Assembly: GCA_021292105.1 (NCBI GenBank)
Contig: CM037867.1
Coordinates: 12,085,683 to 12,149,682, forward strand
Direction: 5' to 3'
DNA from: Anadara kagoshimensis
Taxonomy: Eukaryota > Mollusca > Bivalvia > Arcoida > Arcidae
DNA: 64,000 nt
Shown here piece by piece: positions 23,201-33,150 of the stretch. The notes beneath the pieces were generated by a model. It did no database searches. It saw only the letters and a program-made list of their open reading frames with translations, and had not been told where the DNA came from. Each line of letters starts with the position of its first letter. Positions within the stretch are counted from its first letter, which is position 1. The position numbers were made by a program, and so were the translations under genes.

Positions 23201-25709
23201 TAAGCTGCATAACAAACATGATTACTTCAATTTTTAATTGCCAACTTTTATTTTTCTATGCACCAATATACCAAATTCCGCTTATGGTGTATTTTTACAA
23301 TGAATACCTTATGGTAGAGCTTGTTCCGTATACAATGAACAAATTGTTGACCTATAGATATCGCAAGTCTAGGCTTATTAAGGTCCTAGAAAGAGTTTAT
23401 GACCGCCATCACAATGTTGATAATAAGTATGATGCCCATGGATTTAAAACTATCCTTGACACATCCCATTGTTTCATATTCCTTACATTCTCAATTTCGA
23501 ATCTACAAGTTGTGGGTGTAATCAAAAACAAACATACTAATCCATGTCCTAATCACAACCCAGAAGCAAAGTAAAAACTTTGGAACTGACAACTTAGGCC
23601 AGACACGTGAACTTCCACCAGGGAAGTGAGACCGGGTGCTCCGGAAGGGTAAGCACCTCCTGTTTAGCTAGCTACATCCGCCACGTGTGTAATCAAAATT
23701 GTGTGAAAGGAACATGAAACTATGAGACGTCAAATATATCCAGGGCAATCCTTGCCACAGAGACATCAAACTATCTAAACAGAAGGTGATTACCCTTTTG
23801 GAGCACCCGGCCTCCCTTCCGTTGTGGAAGTTAACATGACTTTAATTTGTCAATTTTTACTTTGCATTAGAATTGTGTTTTGCAAAGGACTGGTGTGTTT
23901 GTTTTTGCACAAAGTGGTATACAAGAAACTATAAATTACACAAAACTAGTTTCACTGCAATTCCTCAGGGCGCGGTTATTCAAAGCTCCATTAACTTAAT
24001 CACTATAATTTTTTATACTGTAAAAAACTATTATTTCTAAAATGTATGGTTGAAGGTTAGTGTAGAAGATTACTACTATTAGTCAGAAACATTTTTTAAT
24101 ATTGTATATAATAGACCATCTCTTTATTAGATAAAACAAACCATGCTAATCCATGTCCAAATCACAATTCAAAAGCAACGTAAAACCTTTGGTACTGACA
24201 AGTTAGGTTAGGCACCTGGGGAGTGAGGCCGGGTGCTCCGGGAGGATAAGCACTGCCTGTTTAGTGAGCTACACCCGCCACGTAACAAATTAAATTTTGT
24301 TACTATTGCAATTTTAAAACTCATATATTTACTTGCTGAATAGGTGAAATCGAAGATGTACTGAATACAGATTTATTTCAGCAAATTTAATAAAAGTAAA
24401 CCTTGTTTATGATCAATATCTATGAATTCAAATTTCGTTCATATGGTTCTATTTATAGCAATATATGAAATAAAGGATAATACGGGGTTATGTAAATGTC
24501 AGTTATATATAGATATCAATACTTTGGTTATAGAATAAATTTTAATTTGACAAAAACAATTTTTTGTCTTCCTATGCATAACGTAAAGTTAAAATGAAGT
24601 TATGTAAAGCATAAAAAATAATTAGAGTTTCTATATATTCAAAAATCTATTGTGACACAACAACGCATATTTCTTCTCATGTATGGCAATGTTAATATAG
24701 ATGGATATTGTCATGTCTAACTCCGTTGACAAATAGTTAATAGTCGATTGGGTCAACATGCACAAAATGAACAACGTACAACATCAGCCATTTCAGGAAC
24801 TATTTATAACAGATTACGTCACAACAATGTTTTGGTATTTATACGTCATACACTACATGTACTAACATACAAAACGGTAAACGAGTTTGGATTATGACAA
24901 AACAAATAGCCCTATACTCAACAGATTCGTTAAAATAGTTAAAATCACATACTAGTGTATATGCAATCAAAACGGTAAATAAAAGGATTATTTGTTTTAT
25001 TGATTGGTTGAATGGGGCGTTTCGTCCCCTTGAAAGAATATGTCACCTATATTGAGATGACAACAGCTATAGGCGAATTGGCAGAATTTTTTACCTTTGT
25101 AGTGAGCTCAGGGCAACGTAAGGAGAGGGTTCTGTAACGTGCCACGCCTACCGTGACACGGGGTATTGGTTTTTAAGGTCTCTTCCAACCATATGACTTT
25201 CATTTTTAAATGCCGAGTACTTTACGAAAGAACAGTCACTACCTTTTTTCAAGTCCTCGTCTGACCCAGCCGGGGTTCGAACCCACGACCTCCCACATAC
25301 AAAACGTTAGCTTAGTATTAAACTTTTGGCACAACTGTACTGTAAGTAATTATCTTTCGCCAGAGTAATATTTTCAGTCCAATTTGTGTATTACACTGTT
25401 GTTCTTTTTTGGTATATTTGCAACTAGTCGTAACTGTTGCACTATATTTTGCAGTTAAGGTACTAACGAACTATTTCAGAAGTGTTTAGTTATATCAGGA
25501 CCCACCACTCATGATCAGTCATGTCAGAACTGTAACCTACCACCAAATTACTTCTTTTGATTTGAATACTTGAAATATTAAAATCTTAATATCATGTTTC
25601 TTTTTATTTTGCAGTGCGCCAAGCTAACACATTACTTCAGAATGTTGTTCCAGTGGACTCTTCATCAACGACAGATTCATCGACCATAGCGTACAGGAAT
25701 GTAAAATGA
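13601..25709 (+). CDS. Small single-pass membrane protein, two coding exons
   Basis: Exon 1 is 13601-14156 (donor GTAAGT) and exon 2 is 25615-25709 (acceptor TTTTGCAG). The junction is phase 1 and together they encode 216 residues. An in-frame stop at 13571 makes ATG 13601 the first possible start. Residues 1 to about 150 are polar and Ser/Asp/His/Arg-rich with no signal peptide, so probably disordered and cytosolic. A hydrophobic stretch, IVIFTAMFMFFLSVTMVIVS, forms one membrane span near residues 157-176. About 40 residues follow, including the Ser/Thr-rich VDSSSTTDSSTIAYRNVK end coded by exon 2, probably outside the cell or in the lumen. I do not recognise the family and assign no function. 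The intron is about 11.5 kb and full of repeats. The C-terminal codons lie in the first unit of a tandem duplication. Expression is not shown. Confidence 0.65.
14184..14238 (+). repeat. (CT)n microsatellite
   Basis: A pure CT run just inside the 5' end of the long intron. It creates spurious Arg-Glu-rich frames on the minus strand. Confidence 0.97.
14370..14540 (+). repeat. Family 1 copy, sense
   Basis: Landmarks are GATTACACAGATGGCGGGAG, GAGCACCCGGCCTCACTTCC and CGGACATGGATTAGTATG. Fairly well preserved. Confidence 0.8.
14850..14990 (+). repeat. Family 1 copy, sense, diverged
   Basis: TAGCTAGACAGTAGGTTCAT, TTTTACGTGTTTA and ACGGACCGGTATGTTTG mark a diverged copy. Confidence 0.55.
15045..15235 (-). 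repeat. Family 1 copy, antisense
   Basis: CCATGGCCAAATCTTGATCC, GAACTTCCACTAGGAAAGTG and GCTAGTTACACCTGTCATGTG mark the copy. It faces the sense copy at 14,850-14,990, giving a loose inverted pair. Confidence 0.75.
15601..15806. mobile_element. Family 5 palindromic MITE, copy 1
   Basis: The left arm TGGTCCGCTTGACCATTCAT and right arm AAAAAGGTCAAGCGGACAGG are inverted repeats. Similar arms occur at 22,761-22,990 and 36,359-36,596. Non-coding. Confidence 0.6.
16690..16922 (-). mobile_element. tRNA-derived SINE, copy 2
   Basis: The head at the right end has the B box (GGGTTCGATGCC) and A box (TAGCTCAGATAGTACAG) on the minus strand. The body GAAAGTGGGTAGTGACTG matches the other copies. Confidence 0.75.
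17003..17141. repeat. Long palindrome with arms of about 52 bp
   Basis: Left arm 17003-17054 begins CGCTTGCCATTTAGGTCTAT. Right arm 17090-17141 is its near-perfect reverse complement and ends ATAGACCTAAATGGCAAGCG. The 35-nt spacer is AT-rich. Arm identity is very high, so it is young or maintained, and a transcript would form a long hairpin. Confidence 0.9.
17582..17763. mobile_element. Family 4 MITE, copy 2
   Basis: 182 bp from TACAGTCAAACCTGTC to CAGGTTGGACTGTA, with inverted terminal repeats and TA at both ends. The interior has the AAGCAGGTGGCCTTTATAT motif shared with copy 1. Confidence 0.85.
18380..18527. repeat. Imperfect palindrome with arms of about 58 bp
   Basis: The left arm contains AATGAAATTGAGTTTTTTGT, CATGAGGTAATGAAGAGAAT and CCGCAAA. 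The right arm has the reverse complements in mirror order (TTTGCGG, ATTCTCTGCATCACCTCATG, ACTCAATTTCATTT). A few mismatches; spacer about 30 nt. Confidence 0.8.
19060..19290 (-). repeat. Family 1, antisense, one and a half diverged units
   Basis: GAACTTCTACAAAGGAAGTA and GAACTTTTACAAGGAAAGTG repeat the same tail segment, followed by TAGCTACATCCGTCACATG. Two partial units are joined. Confidence 0.6.
19694..19745 (-). ncRNA. Hammerhead-type motif, degenerate
   Basis: The minus strand keeps the flanking GGTCCAAGCACTA and GGCCGTC parts, but the CUGAUGA core is lost. It belongs to Family 2 and is unlikely to cleave. Confidence 0.45.
19830..19975 (-). repeat. Family 1 copy, antisense
   Basis: AAATCAAAATCCAGAAGCAA, GAAGTTCCACCACGGAAGTG and CCTGTTTATCTAGCTACAC mark this copy. 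Confidence 0.75.
20500..20670 (-). repeat. Family 1 copy, antisense, diverged
   Basis: CAATTCCAAAGCAAAGTAAA, ACATGTGAACTTTCAATATG and TTCTGTTTAGCTGACTACACC mark this copy. Confidence 0.6.
20887..20938 (-). ncRNA. Hammerhead ribozyme motif, near-intact
   Basis: On the minus strand: GGTCCAAGCACTA, then CTAATGA (one base off CTGATGA), a GGAATTGTATTCT stem-loop II, GAAAC, a GACC/GTC stem III segment and TAGTGCT pairing with AGCACTA as stem I. The order is that of a type I hammerhead. The core substitution would probably impair cleavage. Confidence 0.6.
21536..21582 (+). ncRNA. Hammerhead ribozyme motif, near-intact
   Basis: On the plus strand: CACTA, CTGGTGA (one base off CTGATGA), stem-loop II, CGAAACGGCCGTC and TAGTGCT. 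Stem I is CACTA/TAGTG. It faces the copies at 19,694 and 20,887. Confidence 0.55.
22040..22560 (+). repeat. Family 1, three sense units in tandem
   Basis: The block AGCATCACTT...AGCGGAAGTTTT...TTTTAACTTTG...GACATGGAG occurs at 22,050-22,120 (partial), 22,240-22,350 and 22,420-22,520, with a period of about 180 bp. AAAACAACAACCATGTTTTAGA-like sequence also repeats after 22,160 and 22,590. Confidence 0.65.
22761..22990. mobile_element. Family 5 palindromic MITE, copy 2
   Basis: The left arm AACATTGACCTGTCTGCTTG and right arm AAACGGACAGGTCAATGTTG are inverted repeats, and pairing continues inward through AATATTCAT/ATGAATATT. About 230 bp. The open frame across it is not coding. Confidence 0.75.
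23218..23435 (+). mobile_element. Fossil retroelement fragment (RT-protein C-terminus)
   Basis: The reading frame contains RKSRLIKVLERVYDRHHN, matching HRLIKVLKKFYGRHH of the copy at 52,119. It is a broken copy. Downstream lie one antisense and one sense Family 1 unit. Confidence 0.6.
23515..23720 (-). repeat. Family 1 copy, antisense, well preserved
   Basis: The whole tail from AATCCATGTCCTAATCACAA to CACGTGTGTAATCAAAATTG is present, plus the adjoining GGAACATGAAACTATGAGACG segment that links tails to the coding fragment elsewhere. Confidence 0.85.
23770..23920 (+). repeat. Family 1 copy, sense
   Basis: CTAAACAGAAGGTGATTACC, GAGCACCCGGCCTCCCTTCC and TGCAAAGGACTGGTGTGTTTG mark it. With the antisense copy just before it, it forms an inverted pair. 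Confidence 0.7.
24135..24300 (-). repeat. Family 1 copy, antisense
   Basis: CATGCTAATCCATGTCCAAA, GAGGCCGGGTGCTCCGGGAG and CTACACCCGCCACGTAAC mark a well-kept copy with a small internal deletion. Confidence 0.8.
25040..25344 (-). mobile_element. SINE copy 3 cut by a Family 3 end
   Basis: 25,040-25,295 is the minus-strand SINE body and B box (GGGTTCGAACCC on the plus strand). The tRNA head stops abruptly at CCTCCCACAT and is followed by GTTAGCTTAGTATTAAACTTTTGG (about 25,306-25,344), which resembles a Family 3 end. Confidence 0.6.
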
Positions 25710-27100
25710 AATCCGTTTATTTGAATTTCTAACATCACTAAGATCTCTGTTTGGCCAAAAGCTAATGAAATATGTCTAAAAAGCATTTATATACACACGG
25801 AATAACGAGAATAGCTGAAGAGGTGCATAAAATTACTTAGTAAATGTCATGCGCTATATAATGTAAAATGACAACCGTTCATTCAATATTGTAATGACTT
25901 GTTTTATCACTTTAAAAAACTATGATAAACAATGCATTACATATCAAAGTATCATAGTATGATATTTTACAGGAAACGAATCGTTAATGTTCATAATATT
26001 ACATTTACTGTACCGTACGGGCATGTAATATGTCATCAGTTAATCTGAATTCATTAACTGTTCGTCACATTGTAATTAAAATGGCTATAAGAAACGTGTA
26101 ATGGCCATAGCTATTCCAACTAAAAAGTATTTATAAGCAGGCGAAGTAACACACATAGCTGAAGATGAGCATAAAATAACTCATTAGTAAATGTCGCTAC
26201 ATTTACGACAGTGTCATCCGCCATAGTACACATGCTGTAAAATGACATCCGTTTATTTGATTGTAAAACGTTATTAAGATGTCTGTTCGGTCATTAGCAT
26301 ACGTTATCTAAAAAGCATTTATAGGCACGTGGAACAACAAGCATATCTAAAAATGTACAAAAAAGAAGTAAACGGCTCTATATCAGTGATCAATGACAGT
26401 CGCATTAACCATAGTGTACAGGGATGTACAAAGTCTTCATTTCCTCTGAATTTTAAATGTCATATGGTAACATTCTGTTGTGTATCATATAAAAACTATG
26501 ATAAACAAAGCATAACATTTTAAAATAGCAAAATATGACATTTTACATGAAATGAATCATGAATGCCCAGACAACGGATCCTTGTATTAACTATTCCGTG
26601 CAAGCATGTAAAATGAGATCATGTTATCTGAATTTTAAATGTCATATTTTAATGACTTGTTATGACACTTAAAAACTATGAAAGATGAGCAATGCATAAC
26701 ATATCAAAGTAGCATAGTACATGTATTGCATTTTACGTAAAAGAATAATGAATGCACACACAAGTGAAGACATTATGACATTTACTATAGTGTACAGGCA
26801 TGTACAATTTAGATTTTAAATGTGATATTGTAATAGCCTGTAAAAACTGTGATAAGCAATGCGTAACATTCAAAGTAGCAAAGTATAGTGTTTTACACGA
26901 AACGAATCAGGAATGTGCAAAAAAGTCAACATCGCAAAATATGACATCCTTCATCTTAATTTTAAATGTGATATTGTTGTTGTAATGTTCTGTTTTGTCT
27001 CTTTGAAAACACATGTGATAAACAATGCAAAACACTGAAAGACATTTCACAGGAAATGACTTACGAATATAACGCATGCGCACAAAAGTGAACATCGATG
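25660..27100 (+). repeat. Tandem duplication starting in the last coding exon
   Basis: The segment CATAGCGTACAGGAATGTAAAATGA at the end of the membrane-protein gene recurs in diverged form near 26,220, 26,408, 26,590 and 26,790. Following blocks recur too: ATCCGTTTATTTGA, AAAAAGCATTTAT, AAACTATGATAAACAATGCAT and TTTTACAGGAAACGAATC. Units are unequal (roughly 190-300 bp) and about five are recognisable. The host stop codon (25707-25709) is in the first unit, so the rest may form or follow the 3' UTR. Confidence 0.75.
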
Positions 27101-27306
27101 TAAAGACTCAAGTCTAAAAAATATTATTGTGTTGATATCTTTAATTTATGCAGGAACCCTTTAACATCAACTGAAACTGTGGTTTTGTGTCCAGTGACCC
27201 TCGGAAGTTATGGACTGGTTATTGCGGTCATGTAAAGTGGAAATTAGGTTGTGATTCCCCACGTGGAATCGTGGAAAACTGAAAAATAACAGGGAAGAAA
27301 TGTAGC

Positions 27307-27378
27307 GGTCTGGGTAGCTCGGTTTGTGGAGTATTCTTTTATAGTGCGCGAGGTCCTGGTTCAATCCCCCACCCGACC
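27307..27378 (+). tRNA. tRNA-like sequence, probably a pseudogene or SINE head
   Basis: 72 bp with an A-box-like TAGCTCGGTTTGTGGAG, a B-box-like GGTTCAATCCC and ends GGTCTGG/CCCGACC that nearly pair as an acceptor stem. I cannot draw a clean anticodon arm, so a functional tRNA is unlikely. No repeat body could be matched downstream. Confidence 0.4.
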
Positions 27379-27804
27379 CTGCATCATGTCTCCTCCTTCA
27401 TGTTTGTTTTACTGTGAAACTTTATGGTAAAGGAACACGAAGTGAAAAAAAATATGTAAGCGTATTGATTTAATGGTGTACTGAATTTAGCATTTTTTTC
27501 GACGATACAGTAAAGCTTATTTGAATTCACCGCCAAATTAAATACAATCATAGTACACAAAGTGCTTGGGATTTCCTATTTTTCAAGTCCATCTGAATTT
27601 ACCCAAATTATATTTTGCGCTAAAATCGTACTCGCTAAAATTAATATATTTATGGTATTCTGGGATTTCAGAAAACAACGTTTACCGCCCTACATTAGGG
27701 AAATATTTTTGCAATCCTCAGGGACCGTCCCAAACTAAGTTAGAATTGTGTAGACGGGGATAAAATTCTAAACGTGGTAAGAAGTTATTGTTGGATTTCT
27801 TTTA

Positions 27805-27869
27805 GAGGGTAATATCTGAATCTGTTATGAGGGTAATATCTGAATCTGTTATGAGGGTAATATCTGAAA
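27805..27869 (+). repeat. 24-bp unit in three copies
   Basis: GAGGGTAATATCTGAATCTG followed by TTAT repeats almost exactly, without spacers. Confidence 0.9.
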
Positions 27870-28080
27870 TCTACTGTATCGCACTGAACATAGTGATGAA
27901 AAGGAAATCATAAAAATTAAGATAGAAATACCCAAATCTGTTTTTGACGAACATTGTTGAAGTGTTAGAGTATTTCAAGCAAACATCACTTTAACACTTC
28001 TATGCCCTAACTTTTCGCCACTATAACGATACTGATAGAATATTCAAGAAATTCAAAATTTTTAATTTTTCCCAATTTTC

Positions 28081-28133
28081 GGTCCGAGAACTACTGATAA
28101 GCAACTTTATTTCGAAACGTCTGTCTTGTTTTT
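28081..28133 (+). ncRNA. Hammerhead-type motif, one core change
   Basis: Plus strand: GGTCCGAGAACTA, CTGATAA (one base off CTGATGA), a weak stem II, CGAAAC, GTCTGTC, TTGTTTTT. Stem I is degraded, so probably inactive. Confidence 0.4.
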
Positions 28134-28224
28134 GCCAAATCAAAAAAGCTTTAGTAATAATTCATAAGTAATTTATATAAATAAACTAAATCGACAACAA
28201 TACTCCCTAAACAAACCATAATAT

Positions 28225-29137
28225 TCTCTCTTTGAAGCACAGTAAAATTTGTCGGAAGTTTAACACTGAGGTAACGAAAAGGGATTGTCGCTCGACTGCC
28301 GTAAAGCCGAGATATGGATAGATAGTGACCGAAAAGTTGTTAAGATACAGATAGAAGCTGCCAGAGTTCTGGTTCTGAAATATCGAGAGACCAAAATGAG
28401 CCATCGGGGTTTTACTGAACAACACAGACCCGTCAAAACGTTGACAATTGGCTTATAAAAGGAAGTAAAAGCTTACCTACAGAGATACCAAAATATGGAT
28501 AGTGCGTGGCTGTAAAGTTGTTGAGAAAAAGATTGGATCTGGCAAAGAGTTCTGAGATAACGAGGGACCGAAATAAGCTGTGGATTCGTCACCAAGTCTT
28601 TACTTTACAATACAAACTTCTCAAAACTTTAACAAATGGCTAATGAAGGGAAGTAAAATCTCAGCTGCAGAAAAGCCGAGATATGGATAGCTTGTGAATG
28701 TACAGTTGCTGAAATATAGATCACAGCAACCAAAGAGTTCTGATATAACGAGGGACCGAAATAAGCGGTGGATTCGTCACTAGGTCTTTATTGAACAATA
28801 CATTAACAATGGGCTAATAAAAGGACGTAAAGGCTCGGCTGTCGCGAAGCCGAACTGTGAATAGCTTGTAACTGAAAAGTTGTTAAAAGATTGATAACAT
28901 CTGCTGAAAATTGAAACTGTAAAGATTTGGCTAATGTGATTCGAGATGAGCTGCCAATTTGATTCTATTTTCTTAACTTATTTTATTTTTTCCACATCGA
29001 GTGGAGTTTACTGGCTGTTTATTTTGTAACTTGTAACAAGTTAATCGGACAAGTCGTATCCTATGTCAAAATCGTCCTGCTGAAAATATACAGCCATCAG
29101 CACCATGTGTTAAACTTTCGACAGGTCTGTATCGCAT
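28225..29137. mobile_element. Family 3 element with internal 180-bp tandem repeats
   Basis: The left end TTGTCGGAAGTTTAACACTG and right end GTGTTAAACTTTCGACAGG are inverted repeats. The interior repeats AAGCCGAGATATGGATAG, GTTGTTAA/GAAA, CAGAGTTCTG and GAGGGACCGAAATAAGC with a period of about 180 bp, about four units starting near 28,300, 28,480, 28,665 and 28,845. Non-coding. Confidence 0.65.
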
Positions 29138-29572
29138 TTTGCTCATACTATAGCAATTAGAAATATGTCCCTAGCGAGTTTGTGTTCTAAATAGTTAAAC
29201 GCCTTAATGATACCCATCAATAATAAACGGATTAAACCTTTGATGTATTGCGCTTATGCAAATTATCCACGTATTGAATTTTAATGTTATTTCATTTTAA
29301 AGTGTAATGTCCCAAAGGGGTTCTTTCATAATCTTGTAAATCGAGTTACGTGACAACCATTTGGAAAAATTTCTTTTTGTACAATTCACTAAAATCTTAT
29401 TTTTTTTATTAAAAAAACTAACAATGACGTTATTAACCCATGCTGATAATTTCTTGCACATCGAGTGGAGTTTACTGGCTGTTTATTTTGTAACTAGTAA
29501 CAAGTAAATCGGACAAGTAGTATCCTATGTTAAAATCGCCCTACCGAAATCATAGAGCCATCAGCACCATGT
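28990..29572 (+). repeat. 115-bp direct duplication
   Basis: The sequence from CACATCGAGTGGAGTTTACTG to CAGCCATCAGCACCATGT at about 28,993-29,107 recurs with few changes at 29,458-29,572. The first copy runs into the right end of the Family 3 element. Confidence 0.85.
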
Positions 29573-30079
29573 CTAAATATATGTTTATATCAATGACATT
29601 TAGCTTTTCCCTAGGTGGCCTAACGTTGTATACATAAGTTTACCTACCTAAATAATTGAAGGGTAGCCCGGTTCGGAGGAGTTTTTTAATTTGTATACCA
29701 TTTTATACCTATTGTGTAACACATTTTATATCTATTGTATAAAATGTTTTCTATTACTTAATGTTTAAGCTCGTAAAAAATTACACTAAATATTGTATTA
29801 CCTGTGAACGAAAAAATACACGTATCGGTTTGAGATATTTTGAGATACGTATTTTGCATAAAAAATATGTAGCAATGCAGTCCCCGGTTTCACAATCGTT
29901 CCTAAACTAATCTTACTTACATTTAGCTACTTTTGACAATCTTTTATGGAATTCAAAATGCAATTGTTTAACAAAACCAAAATGTTTTAGTTATGAGCTT
30001 TTAGTGGTCTTAAAATTGACATCATATTTAAACGAATATTACAAGCAGTAACAAAATTAGAACTTTATCTTGAGAGATG
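29573..30079. other. Gene-free stretch, nothing recognised
   Basis: AT-rich, with no repeat match and no coding signal. Confidence 0.55.
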
Positions 30080-30310
30080 AATACCCCCGCCCCCAATATT
30101 GACCTTCTGACCTTGATCTTTGATTTATGCATGTAAATTTGATATGCGGCACATCGTTTCATGTTGGTTAATATTTATGCAAAGTTTGATCAAAATCCAT
30201 CCATAGACATGGAAGATATGGAGTGGATGCGATATTTGGACAGACTGACAGACAGACAGGGTGATTCCTATATACCCCCTAAACTTCGTTTGCGGGATGG
30301 GGGTGGTAAG
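30080..30310 (+). repeat. Dispersed repeat ending GGTGATTCCTATATACCCCC
   Basis: The motif GACAGACAGACAGGGTGATT then CCTATATACCCCCTAAACTT closes a segment that also mentions GCAAAGTTTGATCAAAATCC. A related ending occurs at 48,535-48,860. The short open frame across it is not coding. Confidence 0.5.
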
Positions 30311-30647
30311 GGTTATGATAATTCAGATTTGAAACTTGTCTGGTTTAAGTTAAGGGAAATCTTGGATTTGGAATGATTGTGAAACCAGGGCCAGTAGACA
30401 TAGTTGTTATCAATGCACCGTGTTGTTTTGTAAATAGCCACGATTCAATGACTGTGATATACACAATATACTGTTAGTTCTCCCATATACGGTTTATTTG
30501 ATTTTTATGTACTTCCCTGCATTACTGTTCTTTTATCTTTTTAATACTAAAAATATTTCAAAATCTATATCTTGTTTATATTTCATTTAAAACAAGCATA
30601 CAGTTAATTATGTCGTTTAATATCCTCATCCCTATCAAGATTCAGAG

Positions 30648-30990
30648 GCCGCTGTGGCCTAATGAATAAGACGTTAGTCTACAAATCCAGCGTCTCTCAC
30701 CGCTGTGGAGTGCCGCTCAGAACACACGTGGGAAAGTGATTTTTTCCGTGTAATTGGCCTTTACTGGTTCACCTGGTATCAGTAAAATGTGACTGGGGCG
30801 TACTGACTCGGTGAGCTAGCACCTTAAAGTCGCCCTGAGTGCGCGCTAGTACAAGACAGACCATTCAACACACTCACACTTCACATGCATGCACAAACGT
30901 TTTCATAGATTAATCCATAGAGATTAATAAAAGTGGTCTCCTCGCGAATAGCTGAAAATTTGCTGATGCGACGCCAAGTAACGTTCAACC
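30648..30990 (+). mobile_element. Second type of tRNA-derived SINE
   Basis: The head is GGCCGCTGTGGCCTAATGAATAAGAC, tRNA-like but different from the other SINE family here. The body includes GGCCTTTACTGGTTCACC and GCACCTTAAAGTCGCCCTGAG, and the end is ACGCCAAGTAACGTTCAACC. Only one copy is in the window. Confidence 0.6.
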
Positions 30991-31324
30991 AACAAACCAA
31001 TCTGTCAAGATTCTTCCACTTACATGTCAAGATTCTGTTATTTTGAAACGGTCAGCTAAGGGATGATAGAGAAAGCCAAAAATTTTAAAAAAAAGCGAAC
31101 TGAAACTGAACTAAACTTTCTTACACTAAGATCTGTCCCGATTGGAATTTTAACCAAGACGATGATGGACACCATTAGCCTGCTTTCCGTAAATCGACCA
31201 TAGAGGACCAAAAAATGCGAGATGAGCATGTGTTTATAACACTAGCAAACAATTATTTAATATCATCAGAAAGGTTTTGATAACATGTCCAATGAAAACA
31301 TAGCCTGTTGGAAGGTATATTTGT

Positions 31325-31495
31325 TTTTGTGTGACGGGGGTAGCTAGCTAAACAGTAGACTCTTTACTTCCGGACCGCCCGGCCTCACCTCTCTGATAGA
31401 AGTACATGTCAACTTTTGCAAGTTTTAAAAAGCTTTACCTTGCTTTTTGGGTTGTTGTTTTAACATAAACAGGTATGGTTGTTTTTGATCATGTC
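31325..31495 (+). repeat. Family 1 copy, sense
   Basis: GTGACGGGGGTAGCTAGCTA, CCGCCCGGCCTCACCTCTCT and AACAGGTATGGTTGTTTTTG mark it. Confidence 0.75.
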
Positions 31496-32329
31496 CTTCT
31501 TCATATACAACCAGGTCCAACCCGAAAGTTTGCCGGCCTCCTCATATAACCTTTGTAATACAGAAGTCTTCAAGGTTTTAGTACTTTGTGTTTGGACCAA
31601 TGACTATTTAAATCGATTATACAGAATGTTTTTAAAATGACATAATTGATAAAATGTTCGATTTTAGTTTGCGTGAACGGTGAGTGGTAAAAAATGAAAA
31701 TATTCAGGAAAAACATAATTTCTTGATATATGGACAAAATTAGTAGAAAATAACTAAAAGTAGTTACAAAAACTTAACAAGTAAATGTTGGAGGAAAAAT
31801 TTTATCATTTACGATTCATTCTGTATCAAAAATACTAATTAGGCGAAAAATTATTGTTGGTGAGTGCATTTAAGATTTTTTTCGAGTTACGACTCTATTC
31901 TACCTAAAAAGATGTTTTATAGTATCATTAACTTTTGACATAGAAATAAAATTTATAAAATTAATATATGTTTTGAAACACACGCTTTGTTATTACTGTC
32001 TGAATATATTTTTTGCCAAAAGAATATAGTTTTTGTGTCCAAAATATATAAAGGGAGATAACTGTGACTTTTAATTTTTGTTGCGACAAATTGGCATTGG
32101 TTTGATTTAGTTATACGTCACCTGTAAATAACTTTAAAACAACTGAGGAAACATATCAAAATTTGTTATAGCTGACAAACTCCTGTCTAACTAAAAACTA
32201 CATAAATAAGGGCGTCCAAAATTCCGTTTTGGGTCTGTATAGGGCAGCTGATGATTGTGGTTCAGGTCTGTAAAAAAATATTTTTTCCGAAACATCCTTT
32301 ATATCAAGACTTAAATAATGGGTCCATTT
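31496..32329. other. Gene-free stretch, nothing recognised
   Basis: AT-rich, no matched repeat and no coding signal. Confidence 0.55.
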
Positions 32330-32490
32330 GCACACGTGGCGGGTGTAGCTAGCTAAACAGAAGGTACGTACCATTCCGGAACACTCGGCCTCATGTACAC
32401 ATGTTTAACCTAATTTGCCAGCTTTAAAGTTGTTTATTTTGCATTTCGATTGTGGTTTGAACATGGATTGATATGTTGATCTTTGATTAT
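32330..32490 (+). repeat. Family 1 copy, sense
   Basis: CACACGTGGCGGGTGTAGCT, TTCCGGAACACTCGGCCTCA and GAACATGGATTGATATGTTG mark it. Confidence 0.8.
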
Positions 32491-32647
32491 ATGCGGTTTG
32501 CATCGTTAGTGATTCTGGTCTGTTAACATGATAATGTTTACCCAAACATCCTTTATAGCAAGAACTTAAATAGTGGGGCCAATAAATTCATATAATGCAA
32601 GGCATCAAGGCACATAATAGTATGCATAATTTTCCATTATGTTTTTT

Positions 32648-33010
32648 TTTCACTTTCCGCTTCACTTCAAATCTTATGGATGCCATGTCGTATAGTGTAA
32701 GGTCATCAAAGTAAATAATATTACATTGTCTTCACTTACGGCTTAACTTCAAATCTTATGGATGCCATGTCGTATAGTGTAAGGTCATCAAAGTAAATAA
32801 TATTACATTGTCTTCACTTACGGCTTAACTTCAAATCTTATGGATGCCATGTCGTATAGTGTAAGGTCATCAAAGTAAATAATATTACATTGTCTTCACT
32901 AACCGCTTAACTTCAAGTCTTATGGATGTCATGTCGTATAATGTAAGGTCATCAAAGTAAATAATATTACATTGTCTTCACTAACCGCTTAACTTCAAAT
33001 CTTATGGGCG
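32648..33010 (+). repeat. 82-bp minisatellite, about 4.5 copies
   Basis: The unit contains TTCACTTACGGCTTAACTTC, GGATGCCATGTCGTATAGTG and GTAAATAATATTACATTGTC. Repeats at 32,731 and 32,813 give an exact 82-bp period; the middle units are nearly identical. Confidence 0.95.
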
Positions 33011-33029
33011 TCAGGTCGCTTGCTTGCAA

Positions 33030-33150
33030 TCAAACCCAAACAAACTTGATCTCTGTCCAAACTGCAATTCCGAAAGCAATGTAAAACTTACAGAAATTGG
33101 AAAATTTAGTTCAACTTGTTAAGTGCCACCAGTGACGTGAAACTTTTAGC
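33030..33150 (-). repeat. Family 1 copy, antisense, diverged
   Basis: CTGTCCAAACTGCAATTCCG, AAAGCAATGTAAAAC and GTGCCACCAGTGACGTGAAA mark it. It lies about 500 bp upstream of the lectin promoter. Confidence 0.6.

Larger units (their letters stand above)
14157..25614 (+). other. 11.5-kb intron, content overview
   Basis: This intron holds at least ten Family 1 sites, three Family 2 hammerhead copies, one Family 4 and two Family 5 MITEs, two SINEs, two long palindromes and an RT-protein fragment, each listed separately. Stretches at 15,810-16,680, 17,770-18,370, 18,530-19,050, 20,000-20,490, 20,950-21,530, 21,590-22,030 and 24,310-25,030 hold nothing I can recognise. No host exon was found inside it. 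Confidence 0.6.
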
